This document shows, in pieces, positions 1 to 10,400 of a stretch of 64,000 nucleotides of DNA. This DNA comes from Sipunculus nudus (Eukaryota > Annelida > Sipuncula > Golfingiida > Sipunculidae): NCBI GenBank assembly GCA_026874595.1, contig CM049306.1, forward strand, positions 27,583,519 through 27,647,518. The letters run 5' to 3'. The first letter of the stretch is position 1. Each line of letters opens with the position of its first letter. A model generated the notes under the pieces. The model had not been told where the DNA came from, did not search any database, and saw nothing but the letters and a program-made list of their open reading frames with translations. The position numbers and the translations under genes were made by a program.

Positions 1-377
1 ACACTGACCAGTGTGAGGCTCCCACTGAGTAGAGAGTTATATGTTATTCTGTATACACTGACCAATGTGATGCCCCCACTGAATAGAGGGTAATATATAC
101 ACATATAATCCTATTGAGTAGAGAGTTATACATGTTATCCTGTATACACTGACCAGGCTGAGGCACTGGCTGAGTAAAGAGTTATATAAGTAATCCTGTA
201 TGTAAACTGACCAGTCTGAGGCCCCCACTGAATAGAGGGTTGTTTATGTAATCCTCTATACACTGACCACTCTAAGGCCCCAGCTGACTAAAGAGATATA
301 TGTTCTCCTGTATACGTTTACCAGTCTGAGGCCCTGGCTGAGTAGAGAGTTATATATGTTATCCTGTATACACTGAC
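1..377 (-). repeat. Minisatellite built from the exon-2 3' edge and splice donor (~57-bp unit)
   Basis: About seven degenerate head-to-tail units of ~55-58 bp precede (on the plus strand) the exon at 378. Each unit contains ACTGACCAGTCTGAGGCCCC and GCTGAGTAGAGAG, the complement of the last ~26 coding bases of exon 2 plus its GTCAGT donor, followed by a short intron piece. Units start near 3, 57, ~112 (partial), 147, 203, 262 and 316. Most keep a GT at the donor position, so the array is a ladder of candidate 5' splice sites in the intron just after the exon. Confidence 0.85.
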
Positions 378-486
378 CAATCTGAGGCCCCGGCTGAGTA
401 GAGACTCATGTTAACGGGCGTCTCTTTGTCCTTGCTCTTCATATCATCATAGCTGTAGTGACAGAGGAAGGCCCCCTCAGCTGCCG
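378..486 (-). CDS. Paralogous copy of aminopeptidase exon 2 (partial gene)
   Basis: 109 bp, identical in length to the exon at 61646-61754, with the same acceptor (GTGTCTACAG) and donor (GTCAGTGT). The product is AAAEGAFLCHYSYDDMKSKD..., differing by one residue (KDKE for KDKQ) and by silent changes. Homology continues into the upstream intron to about 675. No upstream partner exon was found between 487 and 17000. It may belong to a tandem aminopeptidase gene continuing off the left edge, or be an orphan duplicated exon. The open frame and mostly silent changes favour a working gene. Confidence 0.75.
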
Positions 487-675
487 CTGTAGACACACAT
501 TATGTAGACACAATATTAATGTATGAACTACATGACATTTTAAATATTTTATTATGATCTAATTAATGGCATACACTTTGTCAATATTATTACTTGCCAT
601 ATTTAGTTCATTTGAGGTTTTATTACACATGATGTTTCATAAAAAAATAACATTAAAATAATCAGATCTAATTAT
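487..675. other. Duplicated intron flank of exon 2
   Basis: This 190-bp stretch aligns by eye with 61755-61930 (shared TGTAGACACACATTATGTAG and TATTAATGTATG). It shows that the duplication was at DNA level and included intron. The match ends where the inverted-repeat element at 697 begins. Confidence 0.75.
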
Positions 676-696
676 TCTATGTATATATGTATATAC

Positions 697-3656
697 ATGT
701 TACAGTCAATGTGTAAAATCAGTCAATTTGTAAATTGCCTGAAATTTTCAGTCAATTCACAAACTGCCTGATTCACTCAGGCATTTTAAAAAATGACTAA
801 AATTTTCAGGCATTTTACAAATTGACTGAAAAATCAGTCCAATTATTTGACAGATTGACTGAAATGTTGAATTGGTGTAAGATAAGTCATTTCTTTAAAA
901 TAAATTCTTATTATGACATATATGTATTCTAATGTGGTATTCCTGACTAATTTTGAGTAAACTTAATATTTTTTCATCTTCTTTCCTAAGGTACATGTAT
1001 TATAATATGATGTGAAATATTTGATAAAGAATAATATGGATAATCACAGTTAAACTGAGAAGATCAGTCAATTTATTAAAATTAAAATGACAAATATTCA
1101 AGTAATATTCCATTGTTTCATTTATATCACTGTTACAAAAAAGTCATATATTAAGATATATTATACATCATATTGTATAGTGTAATGTTTCACATACCGG
1201 TAACAAAAAAGTTCTTATGTATTGATTCCAATTCTTGCAGAATCCATTTATTATGTATTATAAAATATTAAACTGTCTCATTAAAAGGTAACTTTGTTTT
1301 AATACTAAACGGTCTCAATGAAGGCTAACTAATTACTCTATCAGCCATCATGTGTGGCTGTAATCAAAGAAAGTATATTGTACATGCATTTGACATTAAC
1401 AACTACATGATCATGGCACAGTCTACCATAACATATAACCTTAAGCGGCCATTTGGTTTCTTGTTCTTGAATTAGAAAACATTTGGTCATATCATTAGCT
1501 TACGCAGTTTCAGTTTTTTGGGGGGCATGACACTAATAATTGGCTCTAATCAAAGCATGTGCAAAACTGACTCATGTGCTTATTTAGTACTCAGCTCTAA
1601 GTCTAACACAAGTCACCGTTTGGCTCTTTTATGCAGGTACATGGCTGTCCCATTAAAAAAAACTACTCAACTCTACCAGCCATTAATGTTTGTTGTAATT
1701 AAATAATCCACTGGGTAGCCTCATTAATGGTACCACACAGTAATTGTGGTAAACAACCACTTTTTGTAACTCATCCAAGTAGATCTTAATTACGTATTTG
1801 ACATTAGCATCTGTTTAAATTTGATTATTATCATCATTCTATATCAAATATTTCACATCAATTATCACATATTCCTTAAAAAGGAAGACAAAAATATAAA
1901 TTTTTCTCAAAAGTAGCAAGTTATGAAATATTGGAGAACAATTTATACTTTTTTTCAAATTAAGCAAGGTATACCATATTAGATTACATAAATATATCAT
2001 AATAATATTCTTTTTAAACTAGAATACGGGTAGTTGACAAGCGACTACGTGTATCCGCCACAATCAGAACAGGACAGGTGAAGTGTGGCAAGGATTGAGT
2101 GGCAAGGGGAAATAGAGTTACATGTGTTACATATTAAAATGGATCTCTGCCACATAAACATGATTGTAGATGGCGCCACCTGTTATTTAAACGAGAAACT
2201 ATCCAAGATGTATACACATGCAAAATTTCATGTGGAAAAGTCAAACCACTGCAGAGATATGAGTTATTTTATCCCATAGCAGACAAACAGAGGGACGCTG
2301 TGCAAAAATGGCTGCAGGTGGCGCCACCATTTTTGTGTATGTTATAAAGATATCAAAGGGCTACATTTGTGTAAATTTTTTTTCCTGATTGGTGAAACGA
2401 GTCCGGAGATATAAGCAGTGTGAACTTGAATGTAGATGGCGCCACCTGTCATAAAATCAAGAAAGCTATGCGGGATATATACGCATGCCGAATTTCAGGT
2501 AATTTGGTCGAAACATGAGAGATACGAGTGATTTTAACCCAAGGCAAACAAACAGATGGATGCTGTGCAATAATGGCTGCAGGTGGCACCACCATTTTTG
2601 TGTATGTTATAAAGCTATTCAAGGGCTACATTTGTGCAAAAAATTTTTCCTTATTGGTTGAACGGTTCCTGAGATATGAGCTTGGATGTCTGCAGCATGA
2701 ACTTGAAGGTAGGTGGCGCAACCTGTCATAAAATCAAGAAAGCTATCTAGGATGTATATGCATGCATGCCGAATTTCATGTGATTTAGTCAAACCACTGC
2801 AGAGATAGGAGTTATTTTAACCTAAGGCAAACAAACAGATGGAGGCAGTGCAAAAATGGCTGCAGATGGCGCCACTATTTTTGTGTATGTTATAAAGCTA
2901 TACAAGGGCTACATTTGTGTAAAATTTTTTTTCCTGATCCGTCAAACAGTTCCCTAGATATGAGCTTGGATGTCTGCAGTGTTATCGTGAATGTAGGTGG
3001 CGCCACCTGTCATAAAATCAAGAAAGCTATCTAGGATGTATACGCATGCCGAATTTTAGGTGAATTAGTCAAACCACTGCAGAGATAAGAGTGATACTAA
3101 CCCAAGGCAGATGAACAGATGGACACTGGTTGCAGTTGGCGCCACCTTTTTTGTGTATGTTATAAAGCTATCCCAGGGCTACATTTGTGTAAAAAAAATT
3201 TCCTGATTGGTGAAACGGTTCCTGAGATATGTGGGTTTATGTGTGGAAACAGACGCACAAACGAGCGCTGGGCAGAGAGGAAAGGTCAGAGGTCAAGGTC
3301 ACTTGGTAAGGCACCAGTTAACATTTGACCCAATAAATTGTGTAAGTTTTGGAAAAATCCGTCCAGTAGTCTCAGAGGAGTTCTCCGGAATCAAACACAG
3401 CAGCAGCGGCGGTGGAACCCAGTCAAAAACATAGTATCTGAAAAACATCGTTTTGGCAGATACAATAAATGACTTGTCATACACCAATTCAAAATTCCAG
3501 TCAATCTATCAAATAATTGGACTGATATTTCAGTCAATTTGTAAAATGCCTGAAAATTTAAGTCATTTTTTTAAATATCTGAGTGACTCAGGCTATTTGT
3601 AAATTGACTGAAAATTTCAGGCAATTGCAAATTGACTGATTTTACACATAGACTAT

Positions 3657-3660
<4 letters not shown>
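697..3660. mobile_element. Element bounded by ~190-bp inverted repeats
   Basis: 697-892 and 3468-3660 are inverted copies of each other (outer ends share GTGTAAAATCAGTCAATTTG; inner ends share GAATTGGTGTA). Each arm is itself made of short alternating blocks (CAGTCAATTTGTAAA, TGCCTGAAAATTT) and could fold. The interior 893-2018 is AT-rich with no recognised coding sequence, and 2019-3466 is HINE copy A1. It could be a foldback-type DNA transposon later invaded by A1. Target duplication is obscured by the TA repeat on the right. Confidence 0.6.
2019..3466 (-). mobile_element. HINE/Helentron-like element A1 with tandem core
   Basis: On the minus strand it begins TTGTATCTGCCA (3466) and ends in a hairpin GTAGTCGCTTGTCAACTAC followed by CCGTATTCTAG and a flanking T. 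The inner TGGCGGATACA (2049-2060 region) mirrors the 5' end, the subterminal inverted repeat layout known for Helentrons. The core holds about eight tandem half-units of 118-153 bp; most carry a GGTGGCGCCACC-type palindrome (near 2169, 2317, 2435, 2582, 2712, 2865, 2997, 3135). No protein is encoded, so it would be non-autonomous. Confidence 0.65.

Positions 3661-3719
<59 letters not shown>
3661..3719. repeat. (TA)n microsatellite
   Basis: About 59 bp of uninterrupted TA dinucleotides. It lies exactly between the right arm of the inverted-repeat element and the Tc1/mariner-like relic, possibly expanded from a TA target site. Confidence 0.98.
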
Positions 3720-3721
<2 letters not shown>

Positions 3722-5105
3722 TCAAACTTTAGGGGTTAATAATTTTATAAATGCAGCATGCAAGTTGTTGACAGTTGGAGTGTAGATCAATGTATATTAT
3801 TTGAAAATGTCTGTAAATTTTTATTGTTCCAGGAGTTTAACTATCTGATTTATGACAATAATAATTTTGTATTGTGAAATTTGTTTTATAAAGTGCTGGT
3901 AACTGCATGTTGCACCTTGCAGTCAGTATCAAGTGTCATCTGGATGGAGGTTATATTGGTACAGGTGTGATGACTATACTGGTAACATTTCGTCATTAAT
4001 TTTGTCATTAACAGTTTGTCAATTTATTGTAAAGTGATCAAGTTACAATAGTTCCCAAACCACTTGGTACCCATGCCCTATAACGATAGCATTGATAGCT
4101 GAACTTGCATAGAATCAAGGATGTTTCGATTCACCAATGCAAGCAGAGGTCATATTTTATTCAGAATGGGTCTGACCCAGGATAGTCACCTCAAATAGTG
4201 CAAACAGAAGCAAAGAGTGCTAGTACATTTGTGGAATATTATCTCAAGGGTGAATGCAAGGAGTGTAATGTATCCTATGGTGACCAATATGGTTTTTATT
4301 TCAAGACAAAAAGAGCTACTTTACATGATCTGCTTCAATGTTTTTGGCCATCGGAACATTAAACAGTGCTACAAGAGCATGTAAATACACTTTCTAGTGA
4401 AATAGGTGTGCAACCTTTTGAAGAGTGTGTTATGATCACTTTCTACATTATCTTTTATCATAAGATACACTGATGTTTACTGGCAATTTTCCTCTGGACT
4501 CGTGGGTTCCTGGATTGTCCTCTTGAGATAGAATGGTCTGTTCAGTGTAATCCTTGTTCGTCTCAGTTCTTGCAGTCCTTGGCCTGCCAATCTCTGCTTG
4601 CAGATCAACTGAACCAGTTCTTTAAGCAAGTTTGATTACCCTATTCATACAATGCAGATTCCACCCTTTCTATCAAAATTCTTTTGCAGTGCATGCCCCC
4701 ATTAAATCCCTTTTCCACAAAGAAAGAAATGATCAATTCCTTAGCAGCAGAGCTAAGAAACATTATGTACAAAGCAAGGTATCGAACTCAACAGAATATT
4801 GTTTTGTTTCTTTAATTTAAAGGATGTACCTAGTTATCCTAGAGCAAAATTTCATCTACCCAAAGAGCTGTACAAAGACACTGCCGTGGGCATCGTGCAG
4901 TGCATATATAGCATTGGATATAGAAATTTCACTATTTATTCTTGTCATAAAGCAGGAAGTGTAACTTCTAGACAAATGAAATTTAACAGATATAGTCAGA
5001 TAATATATATCTTACTTCAAACTAACTATAATCAACTTATATATGGTAATTATAAAACTATAAACCCCTAAAGTTCAGGATGTTTTTTTCCGAATCACCC
5101 GGTAT
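3720..5105 (-). mobile_element. Tc1/mariner-like DNA transposon relic
   Basis: Ends carry inverted TIR-like blocks: AACTTTAGGGGTTAATAATT at the left (from about 3725) and a matching complement ACCCCTAAAGTT near 5063-5075, followed by CCGAATCACCCGG. The interior contains a broken minus-strand transposase. A truncated relative with the same right end lies at about 8960-9500. Confidence 0.6.
4440..4763 (-). pseudogene. Degraded DDE transposase N-terminus (HTH region)
   Basis: Minus-strand reading from an ATG at 4761-4763 gives MFLSSAAKELIISFF, then after frame breaks RTGSVDLQAEIGRPRTARTE and SQEDNPGTHES. GxGRPRTART linking two helix-turn-helix units is typical of Tc1/mariner/IS630-type transposases of marine invertebrates. 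Stops and frameshifts interrupt it and no DDE catalytic region is readable further on, so it is dead. Confidence 0.6.
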
Positions 5106-6125
5106 ATATAAGGCCAAAAAAGACCTTTATTTCCGGTAACATAGCAGAGAAATCTTGGGTCGGTAGGTAGGTAAAAGTTTTTTTCCTTCTTTTTTTTTAC
5201 ATCCAGTTTCATTACACGCGTTCAATGTGACATGGTCGCTATATGCTGTCAATTTACACATAAAACACCTTACATTTGTAATTACACAGACACACATATA
5301 TCTGAAATAGATATTTGGCCAGGTATTCGGACGTAAAGTTTGACAGGTCCTAAAGTGTTGTGGCCTGATCTTCACCTTCGCTCACCGCAAATTTATGCAA
5401 AGATGACCAAGCTGCATTCAGGTAACTTGCCACTGTCCCGAGTGATGTAAGAAAATGTCTGATTAATTTTACCTTAAAATTTGGAATGGAGACGTGGATG
5501 TGGGTAGGAAACAGGAATTTATTTACCTGGTCGTATCGTAACAGCGGGCCTAATTTGGATAATACTATAATGGAAATATTAATGATGGCTATCATATAGA
5601 TGGTTGCAAGGTGAGTCAAATAGACAAAAAGCATATAAACCTTTAAATGCATGTATATAATGGTTATTTTAACTATTTATGCAATGCAATAAATTGTTTT
5701 TATGTTTAAAAGTTAGTTAAAACATGACATTTTATTGTGTCACCGTCATTGAGAAAATATTGATGTGTTTACTTCCAAACCATCCTGGGTTTTAACAATT
5801 TTAAAAGGGTCCAATGGTTGTCTCTTGATTGTAAAAATTCAGTGTGCACCTGAAGGTTTAAGTGAAAATATGTGATCCGACCTGCTTGTCGCTGTTTGTA
5901 GGTTTTTATTTTGATAAAAAAAAACTCCCTTAATTCATGGAAACCCCCCCCCCCCCCCCCCCCACCAAAAAAAAGATTTCCTTGGATTTATATTTAAATT
6001 AGGAAAATGATCATACTATTCTCAATCATTTTCTGAGCATAAAGTTTGTACTATCTGGAATTTTCAAGGAAAGATCAAAAAATTTCATAAATTTTGCACA
6101 GATTGCCTGTGGTCATAATCGTAAC
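5106..6125. other. Unassigned intergenic sequence with poly-C tract
   Basis: No gene recognised. A minus-strand open frame of 100 codons (5350-5652) has no family features. A run of about 20 C lies at 5944-5963. Confidence 0.6.
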
Positions 6126-6590
6126 TTAAAGGGGCCCTATCACCTATCTGACCATTATAAACTGAAGGTAATCCCTTGGAGCTTTTATAAAGTAGTACAG
6201 AAAATATGGATATCACCTCGCACAGGCTGCCTATTTTGTTTATATCAATGTGTTAATAATTTGTGGGGGCCCACAAAAATAATCAAAATAAATTCAACTA
6301 GGGCATCTAGCAGCAACTCAGATAAGCCAGAGCTTTGCAAATGGCATTTTGCAACAAGAGACTTTTCTACCATTGCATATATGCAACCTACCACCTTAGG
6401 TTACATGTTTTTCCCATTTGTCAACATTGCTTTGTTTACAAACATGATAAACAAGTTCTAATGTCCTGCAGGAAGGCCTTATAAGGACTTTTCACAAGCA
6501 AAATTACCCTTAGATCATTAATATATACACAGGGGAAGCCAGAAATCACATACATTCGATTTCAAAAGGCAGGTGAATGGACACCTTTAA
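6126..6590. mobile_element. Short TIR element J1 (MITE-like, TTAA-flanked)
   Basis: Bounded by TTAAAGGGGCCCTATCACCT and AGGTGAATGGACACCTTTAA, inverted with mismatches, each with TTAA at the edge. The body aligns throughout with J2 (24912-25331), including GGGCATCTAGCAGCAACTCA and CAAATTACCCTTAGATCATT-like blocks. Non-coding. Confidence 0.65.
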
Positions 6591-7543
6591 CCTATTTGAC
6601 ACATCATTGATATGTCACCAGGTCACTTCCTTTTGCCCAGAGCGCATTTAAAAATATTGTCGGTTAACTGAATTGACTAGAAATATCCGAAGTTACCATG
6701 TTGATTTTCGCGGGAAAATGAAGTGGATTTGCGATCACTGATTTGCCAGAAAAGTGACTTGGCGCTCTGTTACCCTCAGCTGTCGAGAGGCCATGAGCTC
6801 GCGCATTGCAGCTTGGGTGTGGAAAAAATATTGGCTGTTCCTTTTATCGTACACTGCGTACAACTGCTCACTTAAATATTCAAGAAAATAATGGGAGTGT
6901 ACGCACAGGATGGAACAGCCTCCCGGAGGCCTACCGCGTCTTGCATGTCTCTTTGTGACGACGCATACAACCGCATAGTTTCCACTGGCAATGTGGCTTT
7001 TTGGACGAGGGAATTCATCAAATAATAGAAATATTACTGTTGAAATAAAATATTTTGTTGTATTATAAAGTAACAGAGGAAACAAGCCCGTTTGATATCT
7101 CTGAATACCTTTGTTTAGACCGGTTGACGTGAAAATTGGTACCGCCGACCGTGTCCATTTTAAACTGCTGTTAGCAGTATCAAGTTGAAAGAAAAGAAAC
7201 TGCATGGGAACTAGACTTGAGAAAGTGGTGACTTGTATATAAGGTGTAAAGTACTAAAGATGAAATTCAGACATTTTTGCTGCAAAATGTTACATACATA
7301 TACATAGTCCTGGAAATTTTGGCGCGAAAGAAAAATTCACTCAAGACGCCTTTTGTTTAACCTTTGCCGAATGAATTGATCCCCCTCGTAATTGTTTTTT
7401 TCTCACTCGATTTTTATGAACAATGTATATATCAACAATCAACAATCTGCATTATAGATCAGAACACGGTAGCAGGCCTGCTACTACCGCCACCTGTTGT
7501 AAATATTGCTATGTTCATCAATGAAGCTTGGTAGCCTAAGCAT
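6591..7543. other. Unassigned sequence with a 156-codon open frame
   Basis: The longest uninterrupted frame in the window is minus strand 6735-7205 (156 residues, rich in Arg and aromatic residues). No domain, signal peptide or repeat was recognised and it has no neighbouring homologous exon. GC content is locally higher than the flanks. It could be a chance frame, a piece of an unrecognised element or a lineage-specific exon. Confidence 0.3.
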
Positions 7544-8017
7544 CGGTCCCCCTAAACACCCAAAACACCGGTGTTTTGGGTATCTGTGACGAAACACCAC
7601 GAAACACCCACTTCACTTCGAACCTGAACCAAAAACGTAACACCAATCGATAGATAATCATCTGATGAATATATCTCTGCAATATTGTTTCATAAATTCA
7701 TGTCATAAAGATAAAAACGAGTGTTTCGTGTCGTGGTCGGTTCACCGGCGCCCACGGCAGCCGTGTATGCCAGCTATGACCCTGCCCCCTAGTGGCGCAA
7801 GTCGCAATCAAGCAGCGCACTTGTCAATTGTACAAAACACTATTGCTTTCTTTAATTTTACAGAAAAGTGGCACAAATTCTGTATTAACATATCCAACAA
7901 ATAATGATTTATTAAATGATACAAGTGTTTTGCTTCAAATTCGAATTTAAAAGGGTGTTTCGTGGTGTTTCGTCACACGTACCCAAAACACCGGTGTTTT
8001 GGGTGTTTAGGCGGACC
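7544..8017. mobile_element. TIR element L with 24-bp palindromes and 9-bp target duplication
   Basis: Left end GGTCCCCCTAAACACCC and right end GGGTGTTTAGGCGGACC are inverted. Next to each end is the perfect palindrome ACCCAAAACACC/GGTGTTTTGGGT (7558-7581 and 7981-8004), then inverted GTGACGAAACACCACGAAAC-type sequence. The 9-mer CCTAAGCAT flanks both sides (7535-7543 and 8018-8026), a target-site duplication of the size made by Mutator-like elements. The body has no recognised protein. Confidence 0.75.
7782..7797 (-). promoter_or_regulatory. CTCF-like motif inside element L
   Basis: Minus strand reads GCCACTAGGGGGCAGG, a very close match to the bilaterian CTCF core CCASYAGRKGGCRS. It is motif evidence only. 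Confidence 0.4.
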
Positions 8018-8591
8018 CCTAAGCATTGCCCGGTAGGAACATTTGTTATTCACTCTTTGTATCTTTGTCAGTCATAAATATGTGGTCCCAGCTAAGGCTT
8101 CACAGATAAAAAATGTTCCAAGGACTCTATAAAATATAATATGCAAATAAAAATACTAGACGTACGTTTAATCCATTTTCAATTAAACCGTAATCCTTTA
8201 GTATGAAAATGTTTTTTTATGAAGATAAGGTTAATTTTTCATTCATAAGATATGTCTCAGGGAATACTCAGAAATTAACATAATTTTAGGGATTCCTCAT
8301 TTTATGAAATCCACTCGACATCGACTATAAACGGTGAGTTATTATAATCAAAATACGGAAACTTCTTTACTAAAATTCATCGGAATAAAAACTTAAACTT
8401 GAAATATAAGAATTGCGAGTTCGTAGAACAAGAGTTTGGTCAGGCCTATTTAATGCAGGTCAAGAGCAGTCATATATATTGAGAGAATCGGATAAAAGGG
8501 GCGGGGTATCGAAGGGACGCGGATAGGGAAAACGGAAATACATGCTTCCGAAAATAGTAGACATATGGCCCGTTTAAAAATAATGTACATG
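8018..8591. other. Unassigned intergenic sequence
   Basis: AT-rich and unstructured; no gene, tandem repeat or TIR element recognised. Confidence 0.6.
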
Positions 8592-8894
8592 TAAGGCCCA
8601 AAAAATAAAAGGTATGGTTCTCAGGCACCGCCCGCGTCAAATTTAACCCCCCCCCCCCCCCTTGCATCAAAAATTTTTATTTTTATTTTTATCTTTCAAG
8701 AAGATAAATTATACAATTTAAGTAGTGCTTTTTGGTTTAGCAAAAATAAAAATGGTTATTTTCATGCTTTTCCCTAATATATATTGTATTTTTTATCGAA
8801 ACGTACAAAAAAAGGTAAAAAATAAAATACCGCCCGCCCACACTGATTTCTGAAATAAAGTGCCTGAGAACCATACCTTTTTTTTTTTGCCTAA
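8592..8894. mobile_element. Short TIR element N1
   Basis: About 300 bp with inverted ends TAAGGCCC...AAGGTATGGTTCTCAGGCAC and the complement GTGCCTGAGAACCATACCTT...GCCTAA. It contains a poly-C run (8647-8661) and no coding sequence. The second copy N2 (62323-62630) is inverted relative to it. MITE-type element. Confidence 0.75.
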
Positions 8895-8959
8895 ATATAT
8901 TTTGTTTTAAAAAATTTCTGATATTTGACAAAATATGAATGTATGGTGGCTCTTGCGTT

Positions 8960-9500
8960 ACACTTTTTTGTTCATATCAACCTCGTGCACATACGAACGG
9001 ATTATATCGAATCGTGCACACACGTGTGGTATGTCTTTTTCAATTTGAAAATAGTCCAAAGCAAACAGAAACTTTAATATTTAACACAAAACATGATAAA
9101 TTCCTTATCGGCAGAGCTGAAATCCATTCTGTAAACAGAGAGGTATCGAACTCAACTGTACAGAATATTATTTTGGTTTTGGTCATTAAAAAGGATGTAG
9201 CTAGTCACCCCTGAACAACAGGCAATCACACCTGTACTCAATGTTCTGTAATCAGGGCCAGATAACACTAGACACAGACTGCTGGGAATATAATGCAGAA
9301 TCCGGCACAATAAGATCACTATGCAAATTAATTCTTGTAAAAATACAGGAAGTTTAATTCATGGACATATAAAATTTAGCAGGCATATCTAAATTATATT
9401 CATCTTTCAACACACCAACAAACAAACCACTTATATGCAGTGTTTATAAAATTATTAACCCCTAAAGGTCTGGACTTTCTGAATCACCCGATATTTATAT
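8960..9500 (-). mobile_element. Truncated relative of the Tc1/mariner-like relic
   Basis: Shares with the 3720-5105 element the blocks ATAAATTCCTTATCGGCAGAG, GGTATCGAACTCAAC and the end TAACCCCTAAAGG...GAATCACCCG. The minus-strand start MDFSSADKEF parallels the transposase start of the longer copy but stops soon after. Confidence 0.5.
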
Positions 9501-10083
9501 GGTATCTCAGTTTGAAAAAAACTGGGATACGTTGTCAAGATATGTTATTACCGTACATGTGGTTTCAAAAACACTTAACATGAACGGTTATATTTTCTAA
9601 AAATGTTTTTGGGTAAGTAAAAGGTTTATTATGTATGGAAAAAACTGTTAACATACAGGTTACGATGATGCTTTTTAGCTTATTAAAATTATTTTGATAA
9701 AATTTACTATTGTTTTATCTCAGAGATTTAAAAAAGCGATCTTTTCTTAATTGCAGCAATATCGTAAATACTTTACGTTTGTTTGTTGATAAATGAAAAT
9801 AATATACTTATAAATGAAAGTTATTATAAAGGGGTACATTTTAAATTACAGAGGTCTAAATTCTCGTCATATGTTTGTGCCTTGAGGCTGAGATTTCCTA
9901 TCCGAATCACTCGTAAAAAATTCCAGCACAGATACACTGACACCACATGTAGCTGGTCACAAAGTCATACATGTGAACTTATCAATACAACCATCACCAC
10001 GTATATTGAATATGTATTTCTCAGTTTTTAACTTGATCTAAATAATAATAAGAAATAAGAAATATATATAATTACACCAATAA
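9501..10083. other. Unassigned AT-rich sequence
   Basis: Nothing beyond short open frames was recognised. Confidence 0.6.
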
Positions 10084-10365
10084 CTAGAATACGGGTAGTC
10101 GACAAGCGACTACGTGTATCCAACAAAATCAGAGTAGGACGGGTGAAATGAGGCATTGATTGAGTGGAAGGGGAAATAGAGTTAGATGTGTTACATATTA
10201 GCATGGATGTCGGCCACGTAAACACGACTGTAGGTGGTACCACCTGTTACTTGAACCAGAATATATTCAAGATGTATATACATGCAAATTTTCAGGTGGA
10301 AAAGTCAAACCACTGCCGAGATATGAGTGATATTAACACAAGTCAAACGAACAGATGGAAGCCGC
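10084..10365 (-). mobile_element. Truncated HINE A2
   Basis: 3' end of family A: CTAG at 10084-10087, hairpin GTAGTCGACAAGCGACTAC (10094-10112), then one core unit with GGTGGTACCACC in place of the usual palindrome. It is cut off just before element C1. Confidence 0.65.
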
Positions 10366-10400
10366 TTAAGGCTGTACCTGGCATGGTAGCCTCTTTGTTT

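Noticed and set aside
4500-4600. Diverged copy of visible exon 1 suggested by the shared word GAACAAGGATT on the minus strand
   Set aside because: Alignment needs two frameshifts, and another frame gives a clear transposase motif (GRPRTART), so the match is coincidental.
5350-5652. Possible first exon of the aminopeptidase paralogue (100-codon minus frame with donor-like CAG/GTAAAT at ~5527)
   Set aside because: No similarity to the M17 N-terminal domain; only weak splice-like sequence.
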